Origin: Atrina japonica
Taxonomy: Eukaryota; Mollusca; Bivalvia; Pterioida; Pinnidae
Reading direction: 5' to 3'
DNA length: 64,000 nt
Assembly (NCBI GenBank): GCA_030159075.1
Contig: BROG01000475.1
Location: forward strand, 291,001 to 355,000
In this document: positions 1-12,283 of the stretch, piece by piece
Layout: the number at the start of each line of letters is the position of its first letter
Numbering within the stretch: the first letter of the stretch is position 1
Made by a program: the position numbers and the translations under genes
Notes under the pieces: generated by a model
What the model saw: the letters and a program-made list of their open reading frames with translations, nothing else
Told to the model about the DNA's origin: nothing
The model's database searches: none

Positions 1-839
1 GCCGCAAAATTAAATAACCGTGAATACAATACTTTATGCTTATGAAGTATCAAAATGGCAATACGTTACCGATAAAAATTATAATATTATTACCAATCAA
101 AATTCATCCATATATAATCGGGCATGGTATACACGAATCACAAAATCTTATCAGCTTTACTTCAATTTCTATCACACTCCAGTATTGGAAACAGTCATGC
201 GCGAAACTTAAAACTCGTGAATAGATTCCTTTCATAGAACCGTGAAATATTTTCCCCGTGAAAATAAACTATACAGTATATAATATGTCCTTCATAGGAA
301 ATTCATAGCAAATATATTTATGACACATATAATAAATAATACATATTGAAACATATTAATAAAAACAACGAGTCTGACTTTAAGTATACGAGGTGTGATA
401 AGCTTGTTCTTGGTTTTGACTGAATCTTGCTGTGTCACGTTCATTTCTTTTGTGACATTTTAGTATATATAAATTAATACTTTGGTATCTTCCACAATAT
501 GAAAAGTAAAGATAGCAGAGCGTTAATCGTAAGACAGTTCATTCAACATTACACAACACAAATATGGTAATATTGGACAAACGCTGGCTAGTGAAAAATC
601 CAGAGATGGGATCGGGTGTTATGTAGGGGTTAGAATTCCCTGTCAGTCGGTCATACCCGCCACAGATCTGCAAATATTTCTAACTCAGTCATTTTTACTT
701 TGGTAGTAGTAACCTTTACAGGTCTCTGAAATAGAGCTCCTAGATGAATTACATTAATTATAGATAATAAGAAATAATAATGATATTACATCTGTATAAT
801 AGTGATTTGCCATCACAAATATAATAACAGAGTTATAGT

Positions 840-1010
840 TTTGGAAAAAAAAACATCGTTTCTGTTAATAAGACTTCATTAGATGAGCTCAAAATTAAAG
901 TAGATGTAGTTCCGAAACAGAAAGACGTATCAAACAAGGCCAAATAATAAAACCTAATGTATTGCCAAACACGCTTAAGAATACCCACCGTAAAAAGATT
1001 ATCACTATTT
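840..1010 (-). repeat. Interspersed repeat family A
   Basis: This is one of at least six dispersed copies of a roughly 200-bp repeat. Its landmarks are a segment around ctTAGACGGATT, then TTATTTGGCCTTGT, then GAGCTCAACTGATGAAGT followed by TGACAGAAACGAT. Here it is read on the minus strand. Further copies lie near 7240-7700 (interrupted by a SINE), 16030-16190, 18780-19010, 42720-42830 and 44800-45010. No coding capacity is visible. It is probably a non-autonomous mobile element, but I could not define its termini. Confidence 0.5.
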
Positions 1011-1014
1011 TAGC

Positions 1015-1530
1015 TTTCGAGGAGTTTAGAATTTAAATGGTGCTAAAATTACAACATATTACTTTAGTATAAAACAATAAAGTGAACATTATAGGTTTCT
1101 GGGTCATATCATTTGTTTGCGACTGCTCTGTTTCACTAAGTGAAATGTTGAGTTGCCTTTTCGTTGGCGGTTGTTGAGACGTCTGTACCAATTGTGACGA
1201 GGATACACTCCTCACGTGTTTCATTGGACTTGACTGTGGACTCACGGCGGGTGTGACCGGTCGACAGGGGATGCTTACTCCTCCATGGCACCTGATCCTA
1301 CCTCTTGGTTTCCAGAGGTCCGTGTTTGTCCATTTTTACCGGATTTGTATCTATGTCCTGGACATCCTATTGATTTATACTTTGGTATCTGAGATTTTTA
1401 TATTTTAGTTATACAATTTGGTAAAAATAAGTAGAAGTACAAACATACAATATTTCAGCTTCAATATAAAAATTTCAAATACTAAAGTATAAATCAATAG
1501 AATGTCCAGGACATACAAATCCAAAGGTCT
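1015..1530 (+). mobile_element. Reverse-transcriptase element tail with inverted terminus
   Basis: The sequence from about 1110 to 1406 matches the 3' part of the retroelement whose coding remnant precedes the same tail at 48220-49340: GTTTCACTAAGTGAAATG, then a CCATGGCACCTGAT segment, then a terminus ending TTTGGTATCTGAGATTTTTATATT. The last 65 bases (1341-1406) recur as an inverted copy at 1463-1530, so two element ends face each other across about 55 bases. Penelope-like elements are known for inverted or tandem terminal arrangements; assigning this element to that class is inference. Confidence 0.6.
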
Positions 1531-2234
1531 GAAATAACCCAAGTGTGATTTACTGCATTTTTACTCTATCACATTTAGACTGAATGGAACAAACTAGGAT
1601 CATGTCGAATGCCATGATGAACACAAGAGCACTGCAAACGGTACATAATGCGCCCTTCATGAATAAATTTTCTAAGGGTTCCTTTATGATGGAAATTTTA
1701 GTATGTGTTATAGATCTTATTATAAATGCAAGTTTGCTACAGTGACCTTGACCTATGGGATATGACCTTGAGTCAAAGTCATGACACCTCTTCATTGAGA
1801 ACAATTATTTTGTAATGTTTGAAAACATTTAACTTGGTAATTCATTTATTCAAATAAGCATCTGTCATAACAATAAACAGGAAAAATAATCAGTAATTAA
1901 TTCTGACCATCATGATGAAAAGTATGGTGTAATATCACAGAAAGCAATAATGTTTAACATATATAACGTGTTCTGTGTTCGTGTGTCAACTTACCGCAGA
2001 ACTGGATTTATGGCCCTACGTGACCTAGTTTCTAGTTTCCGGTGTTCAATTTTCTTGTGGGCGCAACTAGTCCCTTAGTTTTCACCCGAATTTTTCGCGA
2101 TTAGGCATGACTGATTGGTATTACATATGAAGATGTGCATATCGTAAAATAAAGATGCTGCGTTAATTTTCACGTACCAAAACTATCTATGTACAATACA
2201 TTATTATAATTTACATAATTTATCAAAGACGTTT

Positions 2235-2470
2235 AAGGGGCCTCCGTGGCCGAGTGGTTAGAGCATTGCGCTTTAAATCACAAGGCCTCTCACCTCTGGT
2301 TCGAATCCCGCTAGGGTCATTTCGAATTAAGTGGGAAAGTTTGCCAGTTTTCTTGCGGAAGGTCGGTGGTCTTTACCCGGGTAACCGGGGTTTCTCCTCC
2401 ACCAATAAAAACTGGACGCCATCAGTCATCATATGACTGAAAGATTGTTGAGTATGGCCTAAAACAAAAA
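2235..2470 (+). mobile_element. tRNA-derived SINE, family 1, near full length
   Basis: The head is tRNA-like with an A box (TGGCCGAGTGGTTAGAGC) and a B box (GGTTCGAATCC) spaced as in a class II tRNA. It is followed by a conserved tail containing AAGTTTGCCAGTTTTCTTG, GGTCGGTGGTC, TTACCCGGGTAACC and CTCCACCAATAAAAACTGG, and ends in an A-rich AAAATCAAATAAAAAATC stretch. Related copies occur at 3050-3275, 17344-17552, 17629-17786, 22730-22905 and 32790-32865. This explains why a tRNA-like signal here is not called a tRNA gene. Confidence 0.85.
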
Positions 2471-3049
2471 ATCAAATAAAAAATCAAAGACGTTTAACAC
2501 TAATCTTCATAATTATTACATAAGTATAAAAGATCTTCCATGAGTGATTATATCATTAGGTTTTAAGCGAGTTCAATATTCTAATATGACACAAGAATTT
2601 AGGCGTCAATTAAATCCAACATAGTCACTTGTGTAAGGTTATGTTCATTACATAAACTCTGGAGTTTGAACCATACTTTCTGCAGCATTGTTAATCTCTA
2701 AATTGATCCGCTGGTGACATAATTATGGGACATAGATAACGCACCACAGTTAGACTCAGTATGGTTTTCTGCTTAGCTTTAGCATTTTCATGCTTAAAAA
2801 TGTAAGTTTTGAACTGTAACCAAGTGCTAACAATATCAACATTTCGTATCAATTTGATAACGCAATTATGGATAGTAATGAGAAAATCACAGGAATTATA
2901 ACGTTTGACCAATCACTTGGCTTCATAACACATGCATAAGATATATATGACATGAGCGTGAAATAACAGTAGTCAGTTTATCATCATCATCATCGTTTAA
3001 TATATATTTGATTTTAATTTTGAATTGTGTTTCACACCACACAACACAC

Positions 3050-3275
3050 TCTTCAGTTACATGGTAACGGCCAGTTGTTTTATTGGTGGAGAGTAAAACC
3101 TGGTTGCAGTGTACTCGGGAAGAGACCACCTGTCTTCCGCAAGTAAACTGGCAAACTATCTCACAAAAGTCAGTTTAGATTCCAGCGGGGCTCGAACCTG
3201 TGCTGACCAGAACTGGGAGATTTCATGGTTAAAAGCACGATGTTCTTACCACTCGGCCACGAGAAGAGCCCTATT
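3050..3275 (-). mobile_element. tRNA-derived SINE, family 1
   Basis: Read on the minus strand, the copy begins with the tRNA-like head (GTGGCCGAGTGGTAAGAAC, B box GGTTCGAGCCC). It continues through the AGTTTGCCAGTTTACTTGCGG and CTCCACCAATAAAACAACTGG tail motifs shared with the copy at 2235-2470. It is diverged but almost complete. Confidence 0.8.
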
Positions 3276-4080
3276 TACACAACTTGCGTGTGTGAGTGGG
3301 TGTTTGCTTGCGAGAGTGTATGTTTACGCTTTTTTCATGTTATTTTAATCGTTTTGTTCTGATGAAGGGACAGGTCGTCCCGAAAATTTGAATTTTATTT
3401 TGTCTGTGTCGATAGTCATTTTAGTGCTTTCTATATATCGAAAATACCAAACCATTGTATACACTATGTAGCCACAACATAAATGTAACTTTTCTACACT
3501 TAATAATCGGGGTGACAGGAGATTAAATCTGAAATCCAAGTGTAATTGACATACAATATTACTGGCAGTCACCTGTGGTCCAAATATTTGCCGCTTATCC
3601 AATCTGAGTCGTTTTTAATCATCCCAACTCTGGATTTTATCTGGGACATATTATACATACAATTGGCTAATTTGTTCGGAAACACTGAAAAGCAAATAAA
3701 ACTGTGGTCTACTTGATGGCGATAAATAAAAACGAGATCTGGACATAAACTATACAGGTAGAGGGAGACCTTGTGTCAATTGTTATTAATTAGTTTCAGG
3801 ATTATGTTCTAGTTGGAAACAGCGAAAACTTAATTTCAGTAATGTAAGATCTGTCAAACAAAATTGCAAAGTTCAAATGCATCTCATTAATTGCATTTCA
3901 TGTATACACGTCCGACGCCAAATTATGTACTTTATTCAGGGGCGATGAGCACTTTTGCAAAATGCACTAACAAGTAATGTTTACATATGTTAAGCTTTTT
4001 GCTATTTCAAAGTTACGATTGAGGTTTCTTACTTCAGTGACTTTTAAAACTAATTCTCTCCTACATTTGGGTATTATGTA

Positions 4081-4112
<32 letters not shown>

Positions 4113-4216
4113 CATCCATCTATCGATATATATATATATATCCATCCAATCCATCTCTCTATTTTTCTTTCATATATATATTAATTAACAATTTGTACTT
4201 ATTTTGTTACATTTGC

Positions 4217-4302
<86 letters not shown>

Positions 4303-6724
4303 AGTACAAATTGTTAATAGTATGCATCTTAGTTTGAAAACTACTGCAGATTGCATGTTATAGTTTTAAAAATTATATTTTTCTGTGTATATTTTTTCAC
4401 TGATTGCATTAAAAATTATATTGTCCATATTGTTAAGTCATTTATTTTTGGGCTGCTTCTGGTGTCAATGTGATAGTGTTATTATTTTTATTTTAGTATA
4501 AAAAGAAAAAAATCTCTTTTCATTACTTTTAAGTCATTATATAAAATTTTAATTTCGTACTTCATTTATGAATTTAAAATCAAATTATATATTTTTGGAT
4601 TTTTTGAATTAAGTGAAATAACAAGTAATGTATACAATAAAATAAAATAGCAAAACGTTATTCCAAAAACAGGTAGATAAGGTGATACTAATGTCACAGG
4701 TGGTAATCAGTGGTTGTGAACCTCGGTACATTATATCCTCAAAACTGAATAGACATGTCTTAATCTCATATCGGTGTTTGAAACCCCCAAGAAAGTTTTA
4801 CTTTCATTTCAATAACATGCTAAGCGGATGAGGTAATAACGTCCTCAAAATTCTGTTTACTTTACGAGTAATCATTGCTAACTGGTAGCACATCCGTGAA
4901 ACCGACAATGCCACTGCTATGCAGGAGTCATGGTAAGAACGATTACATACAGTTTGTTTGAACCCAACGACCATCGCTTGAGTTTTGATTATTGATTGGT
5001 ACTTCTTCAATTTAAATTCATTTGCATTAAACGACGTCGCGTTTATTTCCTCCATTGCATAACATTTACCATCTTCAGTAACACCAGACCTAGGGGGTAA
5101 TTAAAAATAGTAATTATGTTTATCCTTAATCTATAGATAAGATATCCAATTGAAAGATATGGTCCAATAGTCTTTGAAAAGAGATTTTGAATGTACGATG
5201 TACGCATGCTGGAAGGTTGCAACGAATACAAACAAGTCACATTTCAAAACATATGGTATACGTGGCAGTACCATATACAAGTACGTTGATAGAAAACTTC
5301 ACCTTTGTATTTAAGTTCACAGTTTAAACATGTCCATAGTCATTTTTAATAACGCTTACATGGTTGGTACAAAAATAAAGAAAATGCAGAAAAACAAGAC
5401 CTAGTTACTGTTATATACAAGTCTGAATGAGTGATTGGGTGTCGGGATGTCATTTTACACACAATTATGATAATAAAATCCTAAAACATTCAAGCGACAT
5501 ACTGGCTTCGGTAGTAACGGGATATCAAGACAGAAATCAGCTATAAACATCATTTCCGAATAATATTGGGGATAACACCAATCCTACAAGGACTTACATG
5601 TTTTCAAAGTGTTTGTATGGCAACTCTTATTTCTGTAATACATTTATGTCGATTTATATATAAGGAAATTTAAAATGTACTTGAACATGGAAATATTATG
5701 ATTATGAATTCATTTCCCTTAAGATAAAAAAAATCGAGACGCGCCTCACTACTAGTTCTCATAAAGTTTTTTGTTACTTTGCAAGAATGAAAATGGTGCG
5801 AGCTGAAAACTTAAAGACTTTTTACAACAAATCGTATGCCGTCTGCCAACTATTTATGTTTGATATTATCTTGCTAATCTGTTATGATTTTATATAAGCA
5901 AACTGGTCAGCATGTTTCTTTTTGTTTGTTTTTGTTTTTGTTTTGTTTTTTATAATTTTTGTAATGGTAGCATTTACCGAAAACAAGTGTCATTGTGAAT
6001 TTGGTGTTATGTTTATAATATTCATATGGCACAATGGCTATTAAATCTGACATTTTGCACTATCCAAAGTAACAGCTCATACAAGATGCGTCGATGTTTT
6101 CGACTACAGTTTTAAAAGTACTCGCACATTGTTAGGTAGTAAGGTCAAAGATATATTTACCTTAAACAATATACCCGTACATTCTGGACACCTGGCTCTA
6201 TCGCGTTTGAGATATGCAATTGTTTTTCATGCTGAGAAGATTTTTATTTCCAGTTTGTCTTATTCTCATGAGCTTGGAGTGTCGATTATCCATTGGTACT
6301 TCTTCCTTTTTACTTTACATATTGCTAAAATGATTTAGTACTTACATAACGTTTTAGGTTTTATTAGGCAAATACATAATATCTAACCACTGTAGAGATC
6401 ATCTTCTCTTAACAATGAACAACTTGTACCTCTATTAAATGATGGACTGGGATAAAAACTAGTACTTCTCTTACATTTAATTCCCCTTTGCTAAAAGGCG
6501 TTTTACTTGACAACTAATATATTCACGGTGACGGCATGGAATGCTAGAGAACTATCATACAATAAATGTGATAATTATTGAAATTAGTAAGATGTGTTTT
6601 CAGGTGTAAAGCTAGAATTTGATACGTGTTGTATTTAATATATTAAGGTATTTTCCATTGTGGAACGCTTCACAAAGATAGAGGCCATAATCGACTAATA
6701 GCAAGCTCTTGAAGCCGCAATATA
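3276..6724. other. Intergenic, AT-rich, microsatellites
   Basis: No exon or named element is recognisable. The stretch includes an (ATCT)n tract at about 4080-4113 running into an (AT)n block at 4218-4300. That block is flanked by an inverted pair of AATTTGTACTTATT / AATAAGTACAAATTG arms, so the whole block can fold back. The rest is AT-rich sequence with short, unconvincing open frames. Confidence 0.5.
4080..4300. repeat. ATCT and AT microsatellite
   Basis: Eight or so perfect ATCT units precede interrupted ATCC/ATCG units. Then comes a long AT dinucleotide run (4218-4298, broken once by TTAT). Open frames over this block encode only Tyr-Ile runs and are artefacts. Confidence 0.95.
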
Positions 6725-7085
6725 AAAAATATCTCAGATACCAAAGTATAAATCTATAGGATACCCAGGGTATAGTTACAAATCTGGTAAAAATGGACGA
6801 TAAACACGGAACACTGGAAATCAAGAGGTGGGATCAGGTACAATGGAGGAGTAAGCATCGCCTGTTGGCCGGTCACACCCGCCGTGAGTCCACATTCAAA
6901 TCAAAATGAAATACGTGAGGAAGGAATCCTCGACACAATTTGTACAGACGTCTCAACAATCGCCATCGAACAGGCAACTCAACATTTCACTTAATTAAAA
7001 CAGAATAATCGCAAAGAAGACTATTCACCGCCCGTAAAATTTTCGTAACATTGACATCAAACGCAGTTTTCGATATCCCTGTGTC
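6725..7085 (-). mobile_element. Reverse-transcriptase element tail
   Basis: Read on the minus strand this is another copy of the retroelement 3' tail. It shares the TTTGGTATCTGAGATATTTT terminus, the AGAGGTGGGATCAGGT segment, CACACCCGCCGTGAGTCC and the CAGACGTCTCAACAATCGCC block with the tails at 1015-1415, 39765-40160 and 49040-49340. No coding part precedes it that I can identify. It lies about 770 bp from the minisatellite whose unit is derived from the same tail. Confidence 0.7.
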
Positions 7086-7324
7086 AATAATTTGTCAGTA
7101 AGTATTCATTTGACTATGAACTGATCTTTTGTTCTGATCGGGAAACAAATCAGCAATGATAAACTTTCGTTGGTGATAACTGGCAATTACTTACAAAATC
7201 AGTCAGTTGTGATATAATTTGACTGTATTATTTACAATACAAAAGTTAATGCTTTACAAACGAGGCTAAAACAAATGCTCAGGGCGATCGTTTCTGTCAA
7301 TAGAACTTCAACAGTTGAGCTATA

Positions 7325-7368
7325 TTTTGTTGTGGTTGTTGTTGTATTCTTATTCAACGTCCCACTCA

Positions 7369-7399
<31 letters not shown>

Positions 7400-7655
7400 A
7401 AAGCCGGTGAAGGGCTTCAATTTTTTACCTATGTTCGGCACTTACGACCTTTGAGCATTGATGTTTTTTAGCGTGCTGACACCTCTACTGTGACATGGGA
7501 CCTCAATTTTACTGTCTCATCCAAAAGACAGGAAAAGCCATTGAGCTAAATGAATACTGTCTCATCCGAAGGACAGGAAACCAACCTGCCGCCAGATGGG
7601 CTCGAACTCACGACCTCACGATCAAGAGTCGAGCGCGCTACCGACTGAAGGTCAA
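7325..7655 (-). mobile_element. tRNA-derived SINE, family 3, inserted in another repeat
   Basis: On the minus strand the head carries a tRNA-like A box (GGTAGCGCGCTCGACTC) and B box (GTGAGTTCGAGCCC). The tail has CTTCGGATGAGACAG, GAGGTCCCATGTCACAGTAG and GTCTCCATATGAGTG, and ends in an (AAC)n-like run. The sequences on both sides (7240-7325 and 7655-7700) are the two halves of interspersed repeat family A, so the SINE landed inside an older repeat. Related copies are at 26495-26680 and, split by an insertion, at 50200-51770. Confidence 0.8.
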
Positions 7656-7855
7656 ATAATAAATCTAAATGTGTTGCCACATCTGTGTAAGAGTACCCAC
7701 TGTGAAATGAATAACCAATGATATGGAACCCACTTAGGGTGGTTATTAAATGAATATATATAGAGTTTAAAAATAACATATCAAAGTTTCAATCGTACGA
7801 AGGTTCAGGAAACAAAATACAATTGGGGTGAAAGATTTGACACACATGGACATTT

Positions 7856-8967
7856 GGAGCAGGTGCCATGGAAAAGTAAACACCCCTGTCGACCTATCAA
7901 ACCCGGCGTGAGTTCACACTTAAATTTGGTTCTCTGGAGCAGGTACCATGGAAAAGTAAACACCCCTGTCGACCTATCAAACCCGGCGTGAGTTCACACT
8001 TAAATTTGGTTCTCTGGAGCAGGTGCCATGGAAAAGTAAACACCCCTGTCGACCTATCAAACCCGGCGTGAGTTCACACTTAAATTTGGTTCTCTGGAGC
8101 AGGTGTCACGGAAAAGTAAACACCCCTGTCGACCTATCAAACCCGGCGTGAGTTCACACTTAAATTTGGTTCTCTGGAGCAGGTACCATGGAAAAGTAAA
8201 CACCCCTGTCGACCTATCAAACCCGGCGTGAGTTCACACTTAAATTTGGTTCTCTGGAGCAGGTACCATGGAAAAGTAAACACCCCTGTCGACCTATCAA
8301 ACCCGGCGTGAGTTCACACTTAAATTTGGTTCTCTGGAGCAGGTGCCATGGAAAAGTAAACACCCCTGTCGACCTATCAAACCCGGCGTGAGTTCACAGT
8401 TAAATTTGGTTCTCTGGACCAGGTGCCATGGAAAAGTAAACACCCCTGTCGACCTATCAAACCCGGCGTGAGTTCACAGATAAATTTGGTTCTCTGGACC
8501 AGGTGCCAGGGAAAAGTAAACACCCCTGTCGACCTATCAAACCCGGCGTGAGTTCCCAGTTAAATTTGGTTCTCTGGACCAGGTACCATGGAAAAGTAAA
8601 CACCCCTGTCGACCTATCAAACCCGGCGTGAGTTCCCAGTTAAATTTGGTTCTCTGGAGCAGGTGCCAGGGAAAAGTAAACACCCCTGTCGACCTATCAA
8701 ACCCGGCGTGAGTTCACACTTAAATTTGGTTCTCTGGAGCAGGTGCCATGGAAAAGTAAACGCCCCTGTCGACCTATCAAACCCGGCGTGAGTTCACAGT
8801 TAAATTTGGTTCTCTGGAGCAGGTGCCATGGAAAAGTAAACACCCCCTGTCGACCTATCAAACCCGGCGTTAGTTCACACTTAAATTTGGTTCTCTGGAC
8901 CAGGTGCCATGGAAAAGTAAACACCCCTGTCGACCTATCAAACCCGGCGTTAGTTCACAGTTAAATT
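7856..8967 (+). repeat. 80-bp minisatellite, 14 tandem copies
   Basis: An 80-base unit containing AGGTGCCATGGAAAAGTAAA, CACCCCTGTCGACCTATCAA and CGGCGTGAGTTCACA repeats head to tail with exactly 80-base spacing. One copy has an extra C near 8845, which shifts later copies by one. Divergence is confined to a few positions (for example CCATGG versus CCAGGG, and CACACTT versus CACAGTT), so the expansion is recent or homogenised. Open frames across it are by-products. The unit aligns with part of the retroelement tail at about 6815-6900. Confidence 0.97.
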
Positions 8968-10647
8968 CAAGTGAAATATTACAAACGCATAGTCTATTAA
9001 TTTGTGGTCATGGTAATGAGGTCAAAAGGGTCATTCTAGAAGCATCGAATCGCAGACATACTGATATTCCTGCTAAAACACAGGTTATCACCAATATTAA
9101 CACACTAAGTTGACAAATCGTTTACATACGATAAAGAATGTAACCAGATTAGGTCTGTGTATCTTATTCCATAATATCTGTCAAGAAAAATCATTCTGTC
9201 TTCTTTCGGTATGTGATATATTCATTTACTTTACCTGATATATAAACGTGGACTCATTTATTACATTTTGTTATATAGCTCAACATAAAGTACATGTTAA
9301 TATGCTAATAACATTAAAGCGATATATGCTGTCACAGTGACTTTTTTGTCCCCTGACATATAGTCGAGAATATGATCAAATGTGTGTTCAAATGCATTGT
9401 CAAACACGTAAAACGATGTAAAAGATCTTCTTTTCGAAGTTATTTTATTAGAATTTAAGTTTTCTCGTACCTTAAAAAATCCAGCTGTATTTCGGTATGC
9501 AATGACCTTTCAGATAAACTCTTTCGCCATATCAAATGTACTTCGTAATTCGGCCAGGGTATCTCGGTCTTTTAAGCGCTCGGACTATGTTAAAGTCGGT
9601 CGATTTTTATGTGTTTTATATTTATTTTTTAAAATGCAGGTCGTGATTTTTAGTGGAAAATGCATGTATTATGTAAAATATATATTTTTCAACGCTAATT
9701 TAAATACCTGAAGAAAATCGGATGGATATATGAATAAATATATCAGGTCACAAAAAGAAAATTTTCCGACCTTTAATGTTACCCTTTATGCTGACATTGA
9801 CAAAATCAAAACAATATAACTGTAAAAAAAAGTATGCGTACCTCACGTTTTACAATCGTGCCGCCATGTCCGGTGGAGTTGGGCAGTTCATGATCATATA
9901 TGACAAGAATGATAAAGCCGAGAATGCGATGGGACGAGTTAAAAATGGGTTGAGATCACCCGATATACCCGACAATTTCAGAAACGCATATTTTGAAACG
10001 ACGAAAAAGATAAACTGCCTGATTTAGGTATGAAATGATGATGTACGAAAATAAACGCAAATGGTAATAAGAATAGAATGTATAATAACTGCAAATAGCA
10101 CATGTTTATTGGTCTCTCGGTAACCTTCGTAAAAATTTACCGAAAGTTACTTTGCAATGGTCAAAGTATGGCGGACAAAAAACAACTGATATTACGGGTT
10201 ACGTTTGGCAAGATTGTTGCAATTTTACACATGCATTTGTTATTCTAATGACCAGATGGTCTCTTTGGAATATATATACGAGATAGAATATCACATAAAA
10301 TGGGCATGTAAAAGTCACCGACGACGGCTCATATCGTTTTAAAAGATTTTGAATTAAAATTGTCAATAATAAAATTTTAAAAGCTTACAAACAGGAACAT
10401 ACGTATACAACAACAACAACATCAACAACAAAAACAATTATAATAATAATAATAATAATAATAACTTCTTCAGTCCTTTTTAATTAGTTTGTTTCTGGCT
10501 TTAAACATCGTAAAGTTACTTTCAAGGCCCAACAAAAATTACTCTTGAAAAGTAAAAATGTTTTAAACATCATATACAATATCGTATCAATTATCAAATA
10601 CAATTTCATCTATTATTAAGGAGCATTAGCTTATACTTTGTTTTGCT
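8968..10647. other. Intergenic, nothing recognised
   Basis: The stretch is AT-rich. An open frame at 9776-10027 (83 codons, plus strand) has a fairly ordinary amino-acid composition, but it has no family resemblance I know and no clear splice context. An (AAC)/(AAT) simple repeat lies at 10408-10463. Confidence 0.4.
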
Positions 10648-12003
10648 GTTAGCCGGATTGTGAAACAAAATCCGGCTTATGTAATGGCGAAGTCCGCCTG
10701 TCTGTCTGTCCGTCTGTGTCAACAATTTGGTTTAGCTCTTGCGTTTAGGTACATTGTAGGAAGACCACAGATTATATCTCTTTGAAACTTCACATGTAGA
10801 TAGGCCTTGATAAGTACTATCCATCATAACCTTTGTGTTTTAATGTTGGAGGGGGAATCAAAGTAATAATGGGGGGGGGGGGGTGTGGAATGTCTGCGTC
10901 AACAATTTGGTTTAACTCTTGCGTTTAAGTCCATTGTGGAAAGACCAAAAATGATATCTCTTTGAAACTTCAAATGTAGATAGACCTTGATGAGAACTAT
11001 CCATCACAACATTTGTTTTTTTTTTTAAATTTGTAATTTGGAAGGTGGATCAAAGAAGTAATGAGGGGTTGAGTTTGGGTTTACATATGTACTATGGGAA
11101 CCTATGGGAAATTCCTAATATTTCATTATAGCTTGAAAATAGTACAGTTTAAAACAATTAAACAATATATTTACTTGTTGAATTTTGGAGGGGGATCAAA
11201 GAAATAATAGGGACTGTCAATATCAACAATTTTGTTTAGCTCTTGCGTTTTTGTCCATTGTGGAAGACAATAGATGATATCTCTTTAAAACTCCATATGT
11301 AGATTGACCTTGATGAGAACTATCCATCACAAACTTTGTTTTGGAAGTTTGGTGCGTGAATCAAAGTAGTTAAGTAATGGGGTGGGGATAAACATTTTAA
11401 TTGAAGCGAATTCTTGGCAATATGGATAGAGGTAAAAACAACTTAAACTTGATCTGCAGGTTGCAATTAATTTATGTGAGTTTGAACTTCGGAGGGTGGA
11501 TTAGTGTAGTAATTGGGGTGGGGATCAACATTCTCAGAGGTACAGTAGAGACTTCATACTTTGCCTGATGGAAACTTGTGACAAGTGCAATTGAATTGGG
11601 TGGATCAATGTAGCAATAAGATTGTGGATCAAAATTTTGGCTTAAGGTTTAGGTTGAAGCAAATTCTTGGTAATGCATAGAGGTACAGACTTTAAACTTG
11701 GATTATATGTTAACTGTTACAAGTGCAATTGAATTATGTGGGTTTGAGTTTTGGGGTGGATCAAAGTAGTAATGGGGTTCGGCAATAGATAGAGGTACAG
11801 CCTTCATACTTGGCCTTAAGGTTAGCCGTGACAAATGCAATTGAACTATATTGGTTTGAATTTTGGGGTGGATCAAAGTAGTAAAGGGGATGGGGATCAA
11901 CATTTTGGTTAAAGTTTCAAGTTGAAGTAAATTGTTGGCAAGGGAAGGAGTTACAGACTTCATACTTGTTTTCAACTTCTGTCAAGGACCCACAATCCGG
12001 CCA
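10648..12003. mobile_element. GCCGGATTGTG-ended repetitive element
   Basis: The left end reads AGCCGGATTGTG and the right end is its inverse, CACAATCCGGCC, giving short terminal inverted repeats about 1.36 kb apart. The left end also carries a small hairpin (ATCCGGCTT against AGCCGGAT). The interior starts with CTGTCTGTCTGTCCGTCTG and then has three diverged units of about 190-320 bases. Each begins near TCAACAATTTGGTTTAGCTC and TTGCGTTT and includes ATATCTCTTTGAAACTTC. After these come shorter degenerate units around GGGGTGGATCAAAGTAGTAA. There is no open reading frame for a transposase, so it is non-autonomous. Confidence 0.6.
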
Positions 12004-12019
12004 TACTGTCTTTAGCGAT

Positions 12020-12283
12020 TTTTTGTTAACATGTCAATTGACATACAATAACAAAAAAGAAATATACACAGGCAAAAAAATTCATAAATCCCTATATAAT
12101 TTGTGAAAATTTGTATTTGAATTTCACATTGGACCTGACCCTATTTTCACGAAATATATAGGAATAAAAGATTTTAAGCCTGTGTATAGCTCCTATTTGT
12201 TACTGTACATCAGGTGCAAGTAGTAAAAGTAAATAAAATATCGAAATAATGTTTTGGCAAACACAGCTAATGCCCCTTTAAAT
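12020..12283. mobile_element. Palindromic MITE, family 4
   Basis: The right end is CACAGCTAATGCCCCTTTAA, the same terminus seen (inverted or direct) at 29773, 44116, 53031-53337 and 56005-56390. The two halves are near inverted copies of each other: a TATAGCTCCTATTTGTTACTG-type motif on the right pairs with CAATAACAAAAAAGAAATATA on the left, around a TTTGTGAAAAT...ATTTTCACGAAATATATAGG pair. This is a foldback-style MITE with no coding content. Confidence 0.65.

Larger units (their letters stand above)
1..2234. other. Intergenic, repeat remnants only
   Basis: No host exon is recognisable on either strand; all open frames are short and without family resemblance. The stretch holds a decayed reverse-transcriptase-element tail near 565-680 (minus orientation), an interspersed repeat copy near 840-1010, and a longer plus-orientation retroelement tail at about 1090-1415 with an inverted second copy of its end. 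1730-1790 carries tGACCTTGACC-type sequence related to the AGGTCA-rich repeats described further on. I see nothing else to annotate. Confidence 0.6.

Noticed and set aside
2245..2320. tRNA gene from A and B boxes
   Set aside because: The tRNA-like segment is followed by a tail shared with five other copies and an A-rich end, so it is a SINE head. The acceptor stem does not close.
7856..8967. CRISPR-like regular repeats and coding repeats with PWKSK motifs
   Set aside because: The whole 80-base period is repeated without unique spacers. It is a minisatellite in animal DNA, and the open frames are incidental.
9776..10027. Single-exon gene of 83 codons
   Set aside because: No recognisable motif, no promoter or splice context and no second line of support; kept only as a remark.
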